A stretch of 64,000 nucleotides of DNA from Sphingobacterium spiritivorum (GCF_016725325.1 NZ_CP068083.1:1178001-1242000); one strand, 5' to 3'; counted from the stretch's first letter, positions 27,831 to 37,412 are shown. Translations and numbers: made by a program. Notes: generated by a model from the letters alone, not told the origin.

Positions 27831-29831
27831 TTAGAATAAATGATCAATAACAGCATCATCCACCAGGGAAGCGCGTGTAATCTGCAACTGCTTGGAACGT
27901 TGCAATTCACGTTCTATCGCAGATAAGGCTTCCGGATTGCGAGCCCAGGCACGTCTGGCGATACCGTTATTTACATCAAAAAATAACATCTGTACTAATT
28001 TTTCATCAGCCTCAGAAGTTCCGTCAAGAACCATTCCGAATCCGCCATTGATCACTTCTCCCCAACCGACACCTCCGCCATTGTGAATAGAAACCCAGCT
28101 TGCGCCACGGAAACTATCACCAATCACATTATGTATCGCCATATCTGCAGTAAATTTACTGCCATCATAGATATTGCTCGTCTCTCTGTAAGGAGAATCC
28201 GTACCGCTCACATCGTGATGGTCCCGTCCAAGAACTACCGGAGCAGACAACCGCCCGATTCTCACTGCCTCATTAAATTTCTGCGCAATTTTTATCCTTC
28301 CTTCCGCATCCGCATACAATATACGAGCCTGAGAACCTACCACAAGTTTATTCGCCTGTGCAGCCTTAATCCATTGTATATTATCTTCCAGCTGCTGTAC
28401 GATATCCTGAGGAGCATCGGCCTGCAACTCCTGCATAACCTCAAGTGCCAGTTGATCCGTCAATTGAAGATCAGCTTCAAGCCCTGAGGTACACACCCAT
28501 CTGAATGGCCCGAAACCATAATCAAAACACATAGGCCCCAAAATATCCTGTACATATGAAGAGTACCTGAAATCTGTACCATTTGCTGCAAATACATCTG
28601 CACCTGCCCGACCGGATTCCAGAAGAAACGCATTTCCATAGTCGAAGAAATATGTTCCTCTTCCGGTATGCTTATTGATCGCTTCCACATGTCTTACCAG
28701 TGTTTCTTTTACCTTCTGCCTAAACAGCTCCGGTTCCTCTGCAAGCATACGGTTTGCATCTTCAAAACTAATTTCCACCGGATAATAACCACCCGACCAG
28801 GGATTATGCAGAGAAGTCTGATCACTGCCAACTGTCACAAAGATTTCTTCTTCATAAAATCGTTCCCACAGATCCACCACATTACCAATATAGGCTAATG
28901 AAACGACCTCCTGCTGCGCTATTGCCGATTTTAATCGCACAACCAGTGTATCGATATCCTCATATAATTCATCCACCCAACCCTGTTTATGTCGCTTGTG
29001 AGCAGCATCCGGATTTACCTCTGCACACACCGTAATACAGCGGGCAATATTTCCGGCCTTTGGCTGTGCGCCGCTCATTCCTCCCAGACCAGATGTCAGA
29101 AAAACTTTTCCTTTCGTGTCTTCGCCTGCTTTCAGCTTTTTACGCAATGCATTCATTACCGTGATCGTCGTGCCGTGCACAATACCCTGCGGACCGATAT
29201 ACATATAAGATCCTGCAGTCATCTGTCCGTATTGCGTGACTCCTAAGGCATTATAACGTTCCCAATCATCCGGTTTAGAATAATTAGGTATCATCATACC
29301 ATTTGTCACGATGACACGTGGAGCAAAAGTAGAGGAAGGAAACAAACCCATCGGATGTCCGCTATACATATGCAGAGTCTGATTATCTTCCATATTAGCC
29401 AGATATTGCATTGTAAGTCTGTATTGTGCCCAGTTCTGAAACACAGCCCCGTTACCCCCGTATGTAATCAGTTCCTCCGGATGCTGCGCCACGGCAGGAT
29501 CCAGATTATTCTGAATCATCAGCATAATAGCAGCCGCATGACGGCTTTTAGCAGGATATTCCGTTACAGGTCTTGCATAGAGATCATAAGAAGGCATAAA
29601 ACGATACATATAAATACGCCCGTAGTGTTCAAGTTCTTCTAAAAATTCTTTACCCAATACAGCATGCCATTCTTTTGGAAAATAGCGCAATGCATTCCGC
29701 AAAGCAAGTTTCTTCTCTTCTTTATTCAGTATATCCTTACGCTTTGGCGCATGGCTCACTTTACTATTTCTGCTTCTTTCTACCGGCAATTCCGCTGGAA
29801 TACCTTGTAAGATCTCTTCCTGAAATGTCAT
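27831..29831 (-). CDS. hutU: Urocanate hydratase (long form)
   Basis: NAD-dependent enzyme converting urocanate to imidazolonepropionate. The 666 residues match the long form, as in animals and Bacteroidota, which exceeds the ~555 residues of Pseudomonas or Bacillus enzymes. Conserved pieces include YGGNGAVFQNWAQY, the NAD-site segment LTSGLGGMSGAQPKA and IHNGGGVGWGEVINGG near the C-terminus. It lies between hutI and hutG with 11-12 base gaps, in one operon. Confidence 0.96.
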   Translation of the reverse strand: MTFQEEILQGIPAELPVERSRNSKVSHAPKRKDILNKEEKKLALRNALRYFPKEWHAVLGKEFLEELEHYGRIYMYRFMPSYDLYARPVTEYPAKSRHAAAIMLMIQNNLDPAVAQHPEELITYGGNGAVFQNWAQYRLTMQYLANMEDNQTLHMYSGHPMGLFPSSTFAPRVIVTNGMMIPNYSKPDDWERYNALGVTQYGQMTAGSYMYIGPQGIVHGTTITVMNALRKKLKAGEDTKGKVFLTSGLGGMSGAQPKAGNIARCITVCAEVNPDAAHKRHKQGWVDELYEDIDTLVVRLKSAIAQQEVVSLAYIGNVVDLWERFYEEEIFVTVGSDQTSLHNPWSGGYYPVEISFEDANRMLAEEPELFRQKVKETLVRHVEAINKHTGRGTYFFDYGNAFLLESGRAGADVFAANGTDFRYSSYVQDILGPMCFDYGFGPFRWVCTSGLEADLQLTDQLALEVMQELQADAPQDIVQQLEDNIQWIKAAQANKLVVGSQARILYADAEGRIKIAQKFNEAVRIGRLSAPVVLGRDHHDVSGTDSPYRETSNIYDGSKFTADMAIHNVIGDSFRGASWVSIHNGGGVGWGEVINGGFGMVLDGTSEADEKLVQMLFFDVNNGIARRAWARNPEALSAIERELQRSKQLQITRASLVDDAVIDHLF

Positions 29832-29842
29832 CTCTCTGGTTT

Positions 29843-31117
29843 TTATTTATGATCAAAAACAACTGCTCCATCTATCCACACCTGTACAGGTTCCAAACGA
29901 CCCTGATGGTATGTAATTTCTTTAATGCTATCTGTAGGGAACAACACAAAATCCGCCTTAGCACCTTTGGACAACATGCCCCGATCGGACAATCCCAAAG
30001 CTGCTGCAGCTCTGTATGTTACGCCTGCAAACACCTCTGCATTGCTAAGTTTCTCAAAACAAGCCAGTACAGATGCCTGAGTCAGCAAATGTCCCATTGG
30101 AGCTGAACCGGGATTCCAGTCTGTGGCGATAGCCAGACTTGCACCTGCATCCAGCAATCTTCTTGCCGGTGTAAAGGCACAGCCTATACCCATAGATGCC
30201 CCCGGTAAAGCAACAGGAATAACATCTGAAGCAGCCAGCAACTCAATTTCGGGAGTTCCCGAACTCTCCAGATGATCGGCACTCCTAGCTGCAAATGCAA
30301 CAGCGACTTCACTTCCTGAAGTACTGAACTGATCCGCATGTACCGTGATATCAAAACCTAAAGCCTTGGCAGTCTCAAAATACGGCTTGATCTGCTCCTT
30401 AGAGAAAGCACTTTTCTCAACAAATGCATCAATTCGATTGCTCAGCTGCTCCTCCTGGAGAACAGGGAATAACTCATTGACAAGTATTTCTAAATAAGCT
30501 TCATGACTCCCTTCAAAGTCCTTTGGTAAAGTATGTGCAGCCAGACAGGTAGGAATCAGCTTTGCTTTGCAGGTTTTAGCAGCCTGCTTGATGGCACGTA
30601 AAATCTTAAGCTCTTCTTCCACATTCAGCCCATATCCGCTCTTCACTTCAATAGTTGTGACACCCTGACGGATCAAGACCGCTGCCCGTTCCAGAATAAG
30701 ATCTACCAAATCAGCTGCAGAAGCTGCACGCGTATCCTTGACTGTACTCCAGATACCACCTCCGCTCTCTGCAATTTCCAGGTAAGAACTTCCCGCATTG
30801 CGAAGGGCAAAATCGTTCGCACGGGTACCGGCAAATGCAATATGTGTATGCACGTCAATCATTCCGGGGATCACGACCGTATCCTCTTCTATAAGCGTTA
30901 GCTCCAGATCCGGATATTGCGATTCGGACCGCAGCAATTCAAAATCAGCAATACGTGCTATCCTGTCTCCTTGGATAAGAATACCGGCATTTTTTTCAAT
31001 ATGAAGTTGCTGATCTTGCAAGGCACCTTTTAACGGCAGACCGGTCATAGTCAGCACTTCTCTGAATGGCCCTACAAGACGATATTGATTTTCGTAGTTC
31101 ATATCCTTAAAATTCAT
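29843..31117 (-). CDS. hutI: Imidazolonepropionase
   Basis: Amidohydrolase-superfamily metalloenzyme that opens the imidazolone ring to give N-formimidoylglutamate. The metal His pair is in IDVHTHIAFAG, VKSGYGLNVEEE is family-typical, and the later metal site is TVHADQFS. The ATG at 31117 overlaps the end of hutH by 11 bases. A second ATG at 31102 (MNYENQYRLV) begins five bases after the hutH stop and has AAGG just upstream, so either may be used. The length from 31117 is 424 residues. Confidence 0.95.
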   Translation of the reverse strand: MNFKDMNYENQYRLVGPFREVLTMTGLPLKGALQDQQLHIEKNAGILIQGDRIARIADFELLRSESQYPDLELTLIEEDTVVIPGMIDVHTHIAFAGTRANDFALRNAGSSYLEIAESGGGIWSTVKDTRAASAADLVDLILERAAVLIRQGVTTIEVKSGYGLNVEEELKILRAIKQAAKTCKAKLIPTCLAAHTLPKDFEGSHEAYLEILVNELFPVLQEEQLSNRIDAFVEKSAFSKEQIKPYFETAKALGFDITVHADQFSTSGSEVAVAFAARSADHLESSGTPEIELLAASDVIPVALPGASMGIGCAFTPARRLLDAGASLAIATDWNPGSAPMGHLLTQASVLACFEKLSNAEVFAGVTYRAAAALGLSDRGMLSKGAKADFVLFPTDSIKEITYHQGRLEPVQVWIDGAVVFDHK

Positions 31118-32681
31118 CAAATAAATTACTTCCCTTACCCGGATAAGGTTTATTTTCCTGTTTTGCTGCTGCTCTTGCTACAGCTACCAGTTCGCCGGAG
31201 TATGTCAGTGCCTGTGCTGTTTCCATAATTTCTGACATAGCCTGATCTTCTTCCAGATGAGGAATTACTGACCGCACATGTGCGTGTACAGCTTCCACAA
31301 CAGGTGTAGGTTTCAGCGGATGATGGAAATCCAGCGCCTGTGCAGCACACAATAGTTCTATACTCTGTATCTTTTGCACATTATCCAGCACTTGCAGCAA
31401 TTTCCTGCCTCCTATAGACCCCATACTCACATGATCCTCCTGGCCCAGAGATGTCGGAATACTATCTGCGCTTGACGGGAAACAAAGTCCTTTATTTTCG
31501 CTTGCAAGAGCAGCTGTAGTATATTGCAAAATCATAAAACCAGAGTTCAGTCCCGTAGAACGCAACAGAAGCTTAGGAACATTAGGCGTATCGCCTTCCA
31601 ATGATAAATATACTCTTCTATCCGCAATATTTCCGATTTCGGAAGCTGCCAGACAGGCATAGTCTATGACCATTGCCAAAGGCTGCCCGTGAAAATTTCC
31701 ACCGCTGATGGTCAGATCTTCATTAATCAGCACAGGATTGTCCGTTACAGAATTGATTTCCGTTTCCACCAGTTCTTTCAGATGTAGCCAGGCGGTACGT
31801 GAAGCACCATGAACCTGAGGAATGCAGCGAAGGGAATAAGGATCCTGTACGCGCGAACAATTGGCATGAGAGGTGACAATCTCAGACCCTTCCAGTAAAT
31901 GATAAATGGTATCTGCGACAAACTGATTACCCGCATAAGCTCTTAGCTCGTGTAATTCACTGAAAAATGGTTTTATAGATGCATTCAATCCTTCCAGCAT
32001 CAAAGCTGCTATCAAATCCGCCTGCATCAGTACCTGATGAAATTTTTCTACCCCTTTGACCGCATGAGCCGCAATAAATTGCGTTCCGTTGATCAGTGCA
32101 AGACCTTCTTTTGCAGCCAGGTGCAAAGGTTCTGCGCCAAATGTAGCAAGCACCTCTCCTGTTGCACGTATCTCACCTTTGTAATGCACCTTCCCTAAAC
32201 CGATCAGAGGCAGGAACAAATGTGACAAAGGAGCCAGATCTCCTGAAGCACCTACAGATCCCTGCTTAGGTACAACCGGAATTACGTCATGTTCAATATG
32301 CCAGATAATACGATCTATGGTACTTTCCTGAATTCCTGAGAATCCCTTGGCCAAAGCATGCGCTTTCAGAATCAGCATGAGTTTAGATAATTCAACATCA
32401 ATAGGCTCCCCCACTCCAACAGCATGACTCTTTAGAATATTTTCCTGCAGCAATCGGGTATCATCACGACTGATCAACGTAGTACAAAGCGGTCCGAAAC
32501 CGGTGTTAATACCGTAAACAATACGATCTGAAGACACGATCTTTTCTACTAATCCCGCACTCTTCCTGATACGCTCACGACTTTCCTCAGTAAGTATACC
32601 TGTATATTGTCCATTGCTTATCGCCAAGGCTGTAGAAACCTTTAGATGATCTTCTCCGTAATGAAATAGTGGCTTAATCAT
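31107..32681 (-). CDS. hutH: Histidine ammonia-lyase
   Basis: Removes ammonia from histidine to give urocanate, the first step of the pathway. The 524 residues carry the Ala-Ser-Gly triad of the self-formed MIO electrophile in GSVGASGDLAPLSHL, plus the family segments YGINTGFGPLCT and the Tyr/Phe-rich QEDHVSMGS. It is the first gene of hutH-hutI-hutU-hutG. The 134-base gap to the divergent LysR gene holds many palindromic sites. No permease gene is present. Confidence 0.97.
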   Translation of the reverse strand: MIKPLFHYGEDHLKVSTALAISNGQYTGILTEESRERIRKSAGLVEKIVSSDRIVYGINTGFGPLCTTLISRDDTRLLQENILKSHAVGVGEPIDVELSKLMLILKAHALAKGFSGIQESTIDRIIWHIEHDVIPVVPKQGSVGASGDLAPLSHLFLPLIGLGKVHYKGEIRATGEVLATFGAEPLHLAAKEGLALINGTQFIAAHAVKGVEKFHQVLMQADLIAALMLEGLNASIKPFFSELHELRAYAGNQFVADTIYHLLEGSEIVTSHANCSRVQDPYSLRCIPQVHGASRTAWLHLKELVETEINSVTDNPVLINEDLTISGGNFHGQPLAMVIDYACLAASEIGNIADRRVYLSLEGDTPNVPKLLLRSTGLNSGFMILQYTTAALASENKGLCFPSSADSIPTSLGQEDHVSMGSIGGRKLLQVLDNVQKIQSIELLCAAQALDFHHPLKPTPVVEAVHAHVRSVIPHLEEDQAMSEIMETAQALTYSGELVAVARAAAKQENKPYPGKGSNLFDEF

Positions 32682-32709
32682 ATCGTTATGTAGTTTTTAT
32701 AATAGATTA

Positions 32710-32737
32710 TATGCATACAGTATAATAAATATGCATA
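32710..32737. promoter_or_regulatory. Paired TATGCATA palindromes near the hutH start
   Basis: The 8-base palindrome TATGCATA occurs at 32710-32717 and 32730-32737, exactly 20 bases (about two helical turns) apart, 28-57 bases upstream of hutH. This fits a protein binding cooperatively on one face. The protein is unknown. Confidence 0.45.
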
Positions 32738-32752
32738 ACTATAAATTGTCCT

Positions 32753-32813
32753 TTATCAAATTTACCTGCTATATTTGATAATTAGAAATACCAATATTAT
32801 CAACAATTGATAA
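32753..32813. promoter_or_regulatory. Operator-like array of four TTATCAA half-sites between hutH and its LysR regulator
   Basis: The half-sites are TTATCAA at 32753-32759, its inverse TTGATAA at 32775-32781, TTATCAA at 32797-32803 and TTGATAA at 32807-32813. Their centres are 22, 22 and 10 bases apart, so all lie on about the same helix face. The first pair extends to TTATCAAAT-N11-ATTTGATAA, a LysR-like dyad. The last half ends two bases before the regulator's ATG (32816), consistent with autorepression. Confidence 0.65.
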
Positions 32814-32815
32814 CC

Positions 32816-33709
32816 ATGAGTAATCAAATAGAACTAAGACACCTTATCTATTTCCGTACACTTGCGGAAGAATTGCATTTCAGGAAAGCTGCCGAACGCT
32901 TATTTATTTCCCAGCCGGGGCTGACCCGGCAGATCAAACAGATGGAAGAAATATATGGCGCCGTTTTATTTGAAAGAGGAAAACGATCCGTGCAACTCAC
33001 AAATGCAGGTCAATATCTCAAATCAGAGGTTGACATTCTGCTTAATCAACTGGATAATATCAAAACCCAAATTAAAAAGAGAGCAGAAGGCAAGATCACA
33101 GAACTATCCATTGGTTTTATCGGTTCAGCAGCTCAAAGCATCATGCCTGACCTGCTTTATCAGCTGGATCAGGAACATCCTTTGATTGAAGTTGCCATGA
33201 ATGAGCTTCCCAATAATACACAGGTTGAATACCTGCTGCATAATAAACTTGATTTTGGTTTTGTTCGGATGGATACCCCCAGCAGCGGATTAGTTCTGAA
33301 AAAAATCACAGAGGAACCTTTTTCACTGGTTATTCCCAAAGATTATCCTATTCAACAAGACAACTTCCATTCCCTGCAGCAGTTCAGAGATGAAGCTTTT
33401 ATTTTATTTTCGAGAGATTACAGCAATGCTTATTACGAATTGGTTATGAGCATATTCGGGGATCATGGATTTGTGCCCAATGTACATCACAAAACAGTTA
33501 ACGCACTTAGTATATTCAAATTAGTAGAAAAAGGTCTGGGTGTAGCTATAGTCCCCAGCTCTCTCCGGATTGGCTATGATGTCCCCGTCAATTTTATTGA
33601 TCTGCAGGATATTCCGCAACGTAGTCAACTGTCGTTAATATGGAATCCAAAAAACAGAAATCCGGGTATTCCGGCACTACTATCTGTACTGGAACACTAC
33701 TTTTTATAG
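32816..33709 (+). CDS. LysR-family transcriptional regulator, probable regulator of hut genes
   Basis: A 297-residue LTTR. The winged helix-turn-helix occupies about residues 1-60 (RHLIYFRTLAEELHFRKAA, then LFISQPGLTRQIKQME), and the effector domain from ~90 on has the usual two-lobed alternation. The start is taken at ATG 32816; the TTG at 32807 is less likely. Divergent placement next to hutH and the dyads between them imply it controls hut genes with a pathway metabolite such as urocanate; that ligand is an inference. In many bacteria HutC or HutP has this job instead. Confidence 0.85.
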   Translation: MSNQIELRHLIYFRTLAEELHFRKAAERLFISQPGLTRQIKQMEEIYGAVLFERGKRSVQLTNAGQYLKSEVDILLNQLDNIKTQIKKRAEGKITELSIGFIGSAAQSIMPDLLYQLDQEHPLIEVAMNELPNNTQVEYLLHNKLDFGFVRMDTPSSGLVLKKITEEPFSLVIPKDYPIQQDNFHSLQQFRDEAFILFSRDYSNAYYELVMSIFGDHGFVPNVHHKTVNALSIFKLVEKGLGVAIVPSSLRIGYDVPVNFIDLQDIPQRSQLSLIWNPKNRNPGIPALLSVLEHYFL

Positions 33710-33803
33710 AAGACCAGCGCCTTCAGATGCTTTTCTCTGCGGGAGTAAAATAGTGCAATCGATTGATCAGCAACGGACTGCACAAAATTGAAAACAGATT
33801 AGA

Positions 33804-33811
33804 TATATTTG
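33804..33811 (+). promoter_or_regulatory. Promoter -7 element of the M60-like peptidase gene
   Basis: TATATTTG is an exact TAnnTTTG match, 25 bases before the preferred ATG at 33836. No TTTG lies at the standard distance upstream, so only half of the promoter is supported. Confidence 0.4.
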
Positions 33812-33835
33812 ATTTTCAAAGTTCCAAAACCTATT

Positions 33836-35638
33836 ATGAGAAGACTACTTATTACTTGCCTCTCCCTGATCAGTATCGCTTATGCACAGAACAGACCAGC
33901 TGATATTTTCAAAGATGCTTCTTTGACCACGCTAAAAAAGAATATCGGCGAAAAACAGATCGATCTGCTGCAGAATCCTGCGCTTAAAAACGTAGCCACT
34001 CAATTGTATACTAAAACCTATCCTCTGGATAAACGCTACCGTGAATATAACAATTACGAATCTCCCCAGACATTAGCAAAGAAACTTAAGACAAGCCCTT
34101 ACTCTCAATATGAAAATCCAACAGGCATCTACTTTTCAGCAGGAGATTCAGCCATTTTATGGGTCGAAAAAACAAATGCTACCCAACTTTCATTACGTGT
34201 AACCAACTGGGATGATGAGGAATTTAAACAAAAAGATTATCCCCTAACACAAGGCTATAATGCCTTTAAAATAGAAAATAAAGGAAATTCCTACATTCAA
34301 TATTTTACTCCGGACAAGGCTGGTAACAACAAAGTGAAAATACATATCCTTTCCGGAAAAGTGAATGGCATCTTTGATATCAGTAAACACAGCAATGAAG
34401 ACTGGGACAGCTTACTGGCGAATGCGACAGCGCCTGTACTGGATATTGTCGGGAAACAAGTGCAACTGGCTTATGCCGTTGAATCCCTTCAAGCCAATGC
34501 TGCTCATCAGGGTGTTGAACTGGTTAAACTTTACGACTCCATTATCGGTATACAACATGAGCTGATGGGGCTTAAGCAAACAAATCGTATTCCGAAAAAC
34601 AGAATGTTTGGACGTGTTATATGGAAAGGATTTATGCATGCAGATGGTATTGGAGCAGCTTTTCATAACAATACAATGAAAGATGTTGCCAGTGTTGCAG
34701 GGCTCAGAAAAAATTCCTGGGGTGTAGCACATGAATTTGGACATGTAAATCAGGTTCGGCCAAATATGAAATGGGTAGGAACTACCGAGGTTACAAATAA
34801 CATTTATTCTGTCTGGACACAATATATCTATAATCAAAATCAACCTAAGCTGGAACGGGAAAAGTTAAAAGATTATGATGAGTCTAAGATCGGAGGTCGT
34901 ATTACTTCTTATATGGAGTCGGCCTTTATACACCGCCAACCCTGGCTGACACAGGCTGGCCCGGACCGCTGGGACAGAGAGCGTCCGCGTGATTGGGGGG
35001 GAGATCATTTTGTTAAATTAGTACCTCTTTGGCAGTTACAATTATACTTCAATGTTGCAGGAGAAGGAAATGCATGGAAAAACAAAAACTTCTACGGTGA
35101 CATTTTCACAAAAGCCATTAATGCGCCCACAACAAAAGATAAACCAGACGCTTATTATCAGCTTGAATTTATAAAGAATGCGTGTGATGCGGCAAAACTT
35201 GATCTGACAGACTTCTTTGAACAATCAGGACTTTTGATCCCGATAGATCTGTGGGTAGATGATTATACCTGTGCGCAAATGACCATTACTCCAGATGATA
35301 TTCAACAAGTGAAGAGTTACGCAGCCAAATATCCGAAACCAAACACACCCGTGCTTCATTACATTACAGCCAATAGTGTACTGAGCTACAAAAATAAGTT
35401 AGCCCTATCCGGCACAAAAGGTTCCGGGTATACAAAAGAAAATAAAAAGATAATCGTTGATAACAGCAAATGGAAGAATGCTGTTGCCTTTGAAACTTTC
35501 GCAGGAGACAAATTAGTTAAAATTGCTTTTGTAGGAGCCGGATCAGCAGACGCTACGCAGACTATTGTACATATACCAGAGGGAGCAACTGCAGTCAAAG
35601 CTGTCAGCTGGGATGGCAAACGTACAGATGTTTTGTAA
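33836..35638 (+). CDS. Secreted M60-like (enhancin/mucin-directed) zinc peptidase
   Basis: The zinc motif HEFGH (residues 299-303 from ATG 33836) is followed 14 residues later by Glu in TTEVTNN, which fits the M60 pattern HExxH...E. Such enzymes often cleave heavily glycosylated proteins. A signal peptide (MRRLLITCLSLISIAYA) starts at ATG 33836; the TTG at 33809 would add nine residues ahead of it. The 600 residues comprise an N-terminal beta-rich domain (to about 180), the peptidase domain, and a C-terminal small beta-domain. The gene stands alone beside the hut regulator. The substrate is unknown. Confidence 0.8.
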   Translation: MRRLLITCLSLISIAYAQNRPADIFKDASLTTLKKNIGEKQIDLLQNPALKNVATQLYTKTYPLDKRYREYNNYESPQTLAKKLKTSPYSQYENPTGIYFSAGDSAILWVEKTNATQLSLRVTNWDDEEFKQKDYPLTQGYNAFKIENKGNSYIQYFTPDKAGNNKVKIHILSGKVNGIFDISKHSNEDWDSLLANATAPVLDIVGKQVQLAYAVESLQANAAHQGVELVKLYDSIIGIQHELMGLKQTNRIPKNRMFGRVIWKGFMHADGIGAAFHNNTMKDVASVAGLRKNSWGVAHEFGHVNQVRPNMKWVGTTEVTNNIYSVWTQYIYNQNQPKLEREKLKDYDESKIGGRITSYMESAFIHRQPWLTQAGPDRWDRERPRDWGGDHFVKLVPLWQLQLYFNVAGEGNAWKNKNFYGDIFTKAINAPTTKDKPDAYYQLEFIKNACDAAKLDLTDFFEQSGLLIPIDLWVDDYTCAQMTITPDDIQQVKSYAAKYPKPNTPVLHYITANSVLSYKNKLALSGTKGSGYTKENKKIIVDNSKWKNAVAFETFAGDKLVKIAFVGAGSADATQTIVHIPEGATAVKAVSWDGKRTDVL

Positions 35639-35683
35639 AAACAGCTGAATAATCAGGTCAAAGTAGGTTTAACCTGGATTTTT

Positions 35684-35717
35684 GTTATGTCTTCCTGATA
35701 GAACAGGAAGACATAAC
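35684..35717. terminator. Hairpin in the convergent gap after the M60-like gene
   Basis: A perfect 14-base-pair stem (35684-35697 with 35704-35717) around the loop ATAGAA lies between convergent genes. It has no T run on either exit side, so termination is likely but not canonical. Confidence 0.5.
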
Positions 35718-35722
35718 TAACT

Positions 35723-36124
35723 TTAACGGAGCTTACTGTCTATCGTTGACAAATAAGAATAATCCTCAAAAGCAAAACTCGAAGTCTGTGACATCACATA
35801 ATTCAATATTTGCTTCGCTTTAGTCAGCAGATTCTTTTGTTGTTCTATATCTGCAGTGTGAAGACCATCGTTCATCAGAATAAGAGCCAGTGGACGAAGT
35901 TGTTCTACTTCCAGCTCCTGCTGAAAATAAGCCTGTAAGGATTCAGCAGTCTGATTCAGAAAAAAAACTCTGTCTTTTCCGAAAAACGTACTGTATCCAT
36001 TATCAAAAAAATCCGGATCTTCCGGTTCGTCAAAGGCTGTAAACTTATCTTTGATCAATCGAAGGTACTTACCAATCTCGTTCATCCAATTCATCAACGA
36101 GTCTTTCTCAAATCTAATTCCCAT
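35723..36124 (-). CDS. Hypothetical protein downstream of proBA
   Basis: I do not recognise this 133-residue protein. It has no signal peptide or membrane segment. It looks mainly helical and acidic (FDEPEDPDFFDNGYSTFF region), with a Gln/Leu-rich helical second half (LEVEQLRPLALILMNDG). It starts 13 bases downstream of proA on the same strand, so it probably belongs to the proB-proA operon. It ends close to the convergent hairpin. Codon use fits the neighbours. It is a real gene by its ATG start, operon spacing and composition, but the function is unknown. Confidence 0.7.
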   Translation of the reverse strand: MGIRFEKDSLMNWMNEIGKYLRLIKDKFTAFDEPEDPDFFDNGYSTFFGKDRVFFLNQTAESLQAYFQQELEVEQLRPLALILMNDGLHTADIEQQKNLLTKAKQILNYVMSQTSSFAFEDYSYLSTIDSKLR

Positions 36125-36137
36125 TTATCTTTTAAAC

Positions 36138-37412
36138 TTATCTGATCTGTCCGTCTCCGGTCACAAACCATTTTTCCGTAACCAATTTTTCCAAAGCAAA
36201 AGGACCTCTGGCATGAAGTTTCTGAGTAGAGATACCGATCTCTGCTCCAAGTCCGAATTCTCCACCGTCAGTAAATCGTGTAGAGGCGTTGGCATACACA
36301 GCCGCAGCATCGACACTATTCATAAACCGTTCAATTTTCTCCGCATCATTCGAGATAATACATTCTGAATGCCGGGAAGAATACAAAGCAATATGATCCA
36401 ATGCCTCTTCCGTGTTATCCAATACTTTAATTGAACATTTCAAATCTAAAAATTCCCGACCGAAATCCGACTCTTCTGCATGCTTTAAAAATGGATAATT
36501 TTCCTTTTTTAACACTTCGTAAGCAGTATTGTCACCAAAAACTTCTACTTCCGCTTTTGAAAAAGCATCTACCAGCTTAGGTAAGAACGTATTTGCAATC
36601 TCCCGATCCACCAATACCGTATCCAGAGCATTACAGACAGAAGGACGACTAATCTTCGCATTTGCAACGATAGCTGCAGCTTTATCCAGATCTGCTGTAG
36701 TCTCCACATACGTATGGCACACTCCCGCACCGGTTTCTATAACGGGTACTTTAGCATGATTACGCACAAAATCAATAAGTGACTGCGAGCCTCTCGGAAT
36801 AATAATATCCACATATTTTGTAGCTTCCAGCAGTTCGGTTACAAATTTACGGTCGGTCGGCAGAAGTTGTACTACCGCCGGATCAACAGACATATCAGTC
36901 AGCACCTTGCGGATAAGTTTGACCAGCACCGTATTGGTATGCCAGGCATCACTACCGCCACGCAACAGACACACATTACCTGAGTGGATACAAAGTGCTG
37001 CCACATCTATAGATACATTAGGTCTGGACTCATAGATTACTGCGACTACACCTAAAGCGACTGTCTTCTTTTCAACTAACAGTCCGTTTTCCAGTCTTTT
37101 AGAAGAAAGTAACTTGCCTGTAGGATCTTCCAATAAGGCTATTTCACGTAAAGAGGAGCATAATCCGTTTATACGTTCTGCCGTCAGGAGCAATCTATCA
37201 TATTTAGGATCTTCTTTATCCATGGCATTCAGATCCGTTTGATTGGCCTCTAAAATTTCGGAAACATGCTGTTCCAGCACTTCTGCCAGTTGAATAAGTA
37301 CCTGCGCTCTTTTCTCAGCAGGAATATGTTGAATAGCCTGGGTTGCCGCACGGGCAGCCAATAGCTGTGAGGTAATATTTTCCACGTTATAAGAGTACGA
37401 TATCATTGGCAT
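36138..37412 (-). CDS. proA: Gamma-glutamyl phosphate reductase
   Basis: NADPH-dependent enzyme reducing glutamyl phosphate to glutamate semialdehyde, the second step of proline synthesis. The 424 residues fit. The catalytic Cys lies in ISRPSVCNALDTVLV, and VIYESRPNVSIDVAALC and LLRGGSDAWHTN are family motifs. The start at 37412 overlaps the end of proB by 26 bases; ATG 37406 is an alternative. The overlap implies translational coupling with the kinase, whose unstable product it uses. Confidence 0.96.
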   Translation of the reverse strand: MPMISYSYNVENITSQLLAARAATQAIQHIPAEKRAQVLIQLAEVLEQHVSEILEANQTDLNAMDKEDPKYDRLLLTAERINGLCSSLREIALLEDPTGKLLSSKRLENGLLVEKKTVALGVVAVIYESRPNVSIDVAALCIHSGNVCLLRGGSDAWHTNTVLVKLIRKVLTDMSVDPAVVQLLPTDRKFVTELLEATKYVDIIIPRGSQSLIDFVRNHAKVPVIETGAGVCHTYVETTADLDKAAAIVANAKISRPSVCNALDTVLVDREIANTFLPKLVDAFSKAEVEVFGDNTAYEVLKKENYPFLKHAEESDFGREFLDLKCSIKVLDNTEEALDHIALYSSRHSECIISNDAEKIERFMNSVDAAAVYANASTRFTDGGEFGLGAEIGISTQKLHARGPFALEKLVTEKWFVTGDGQIR

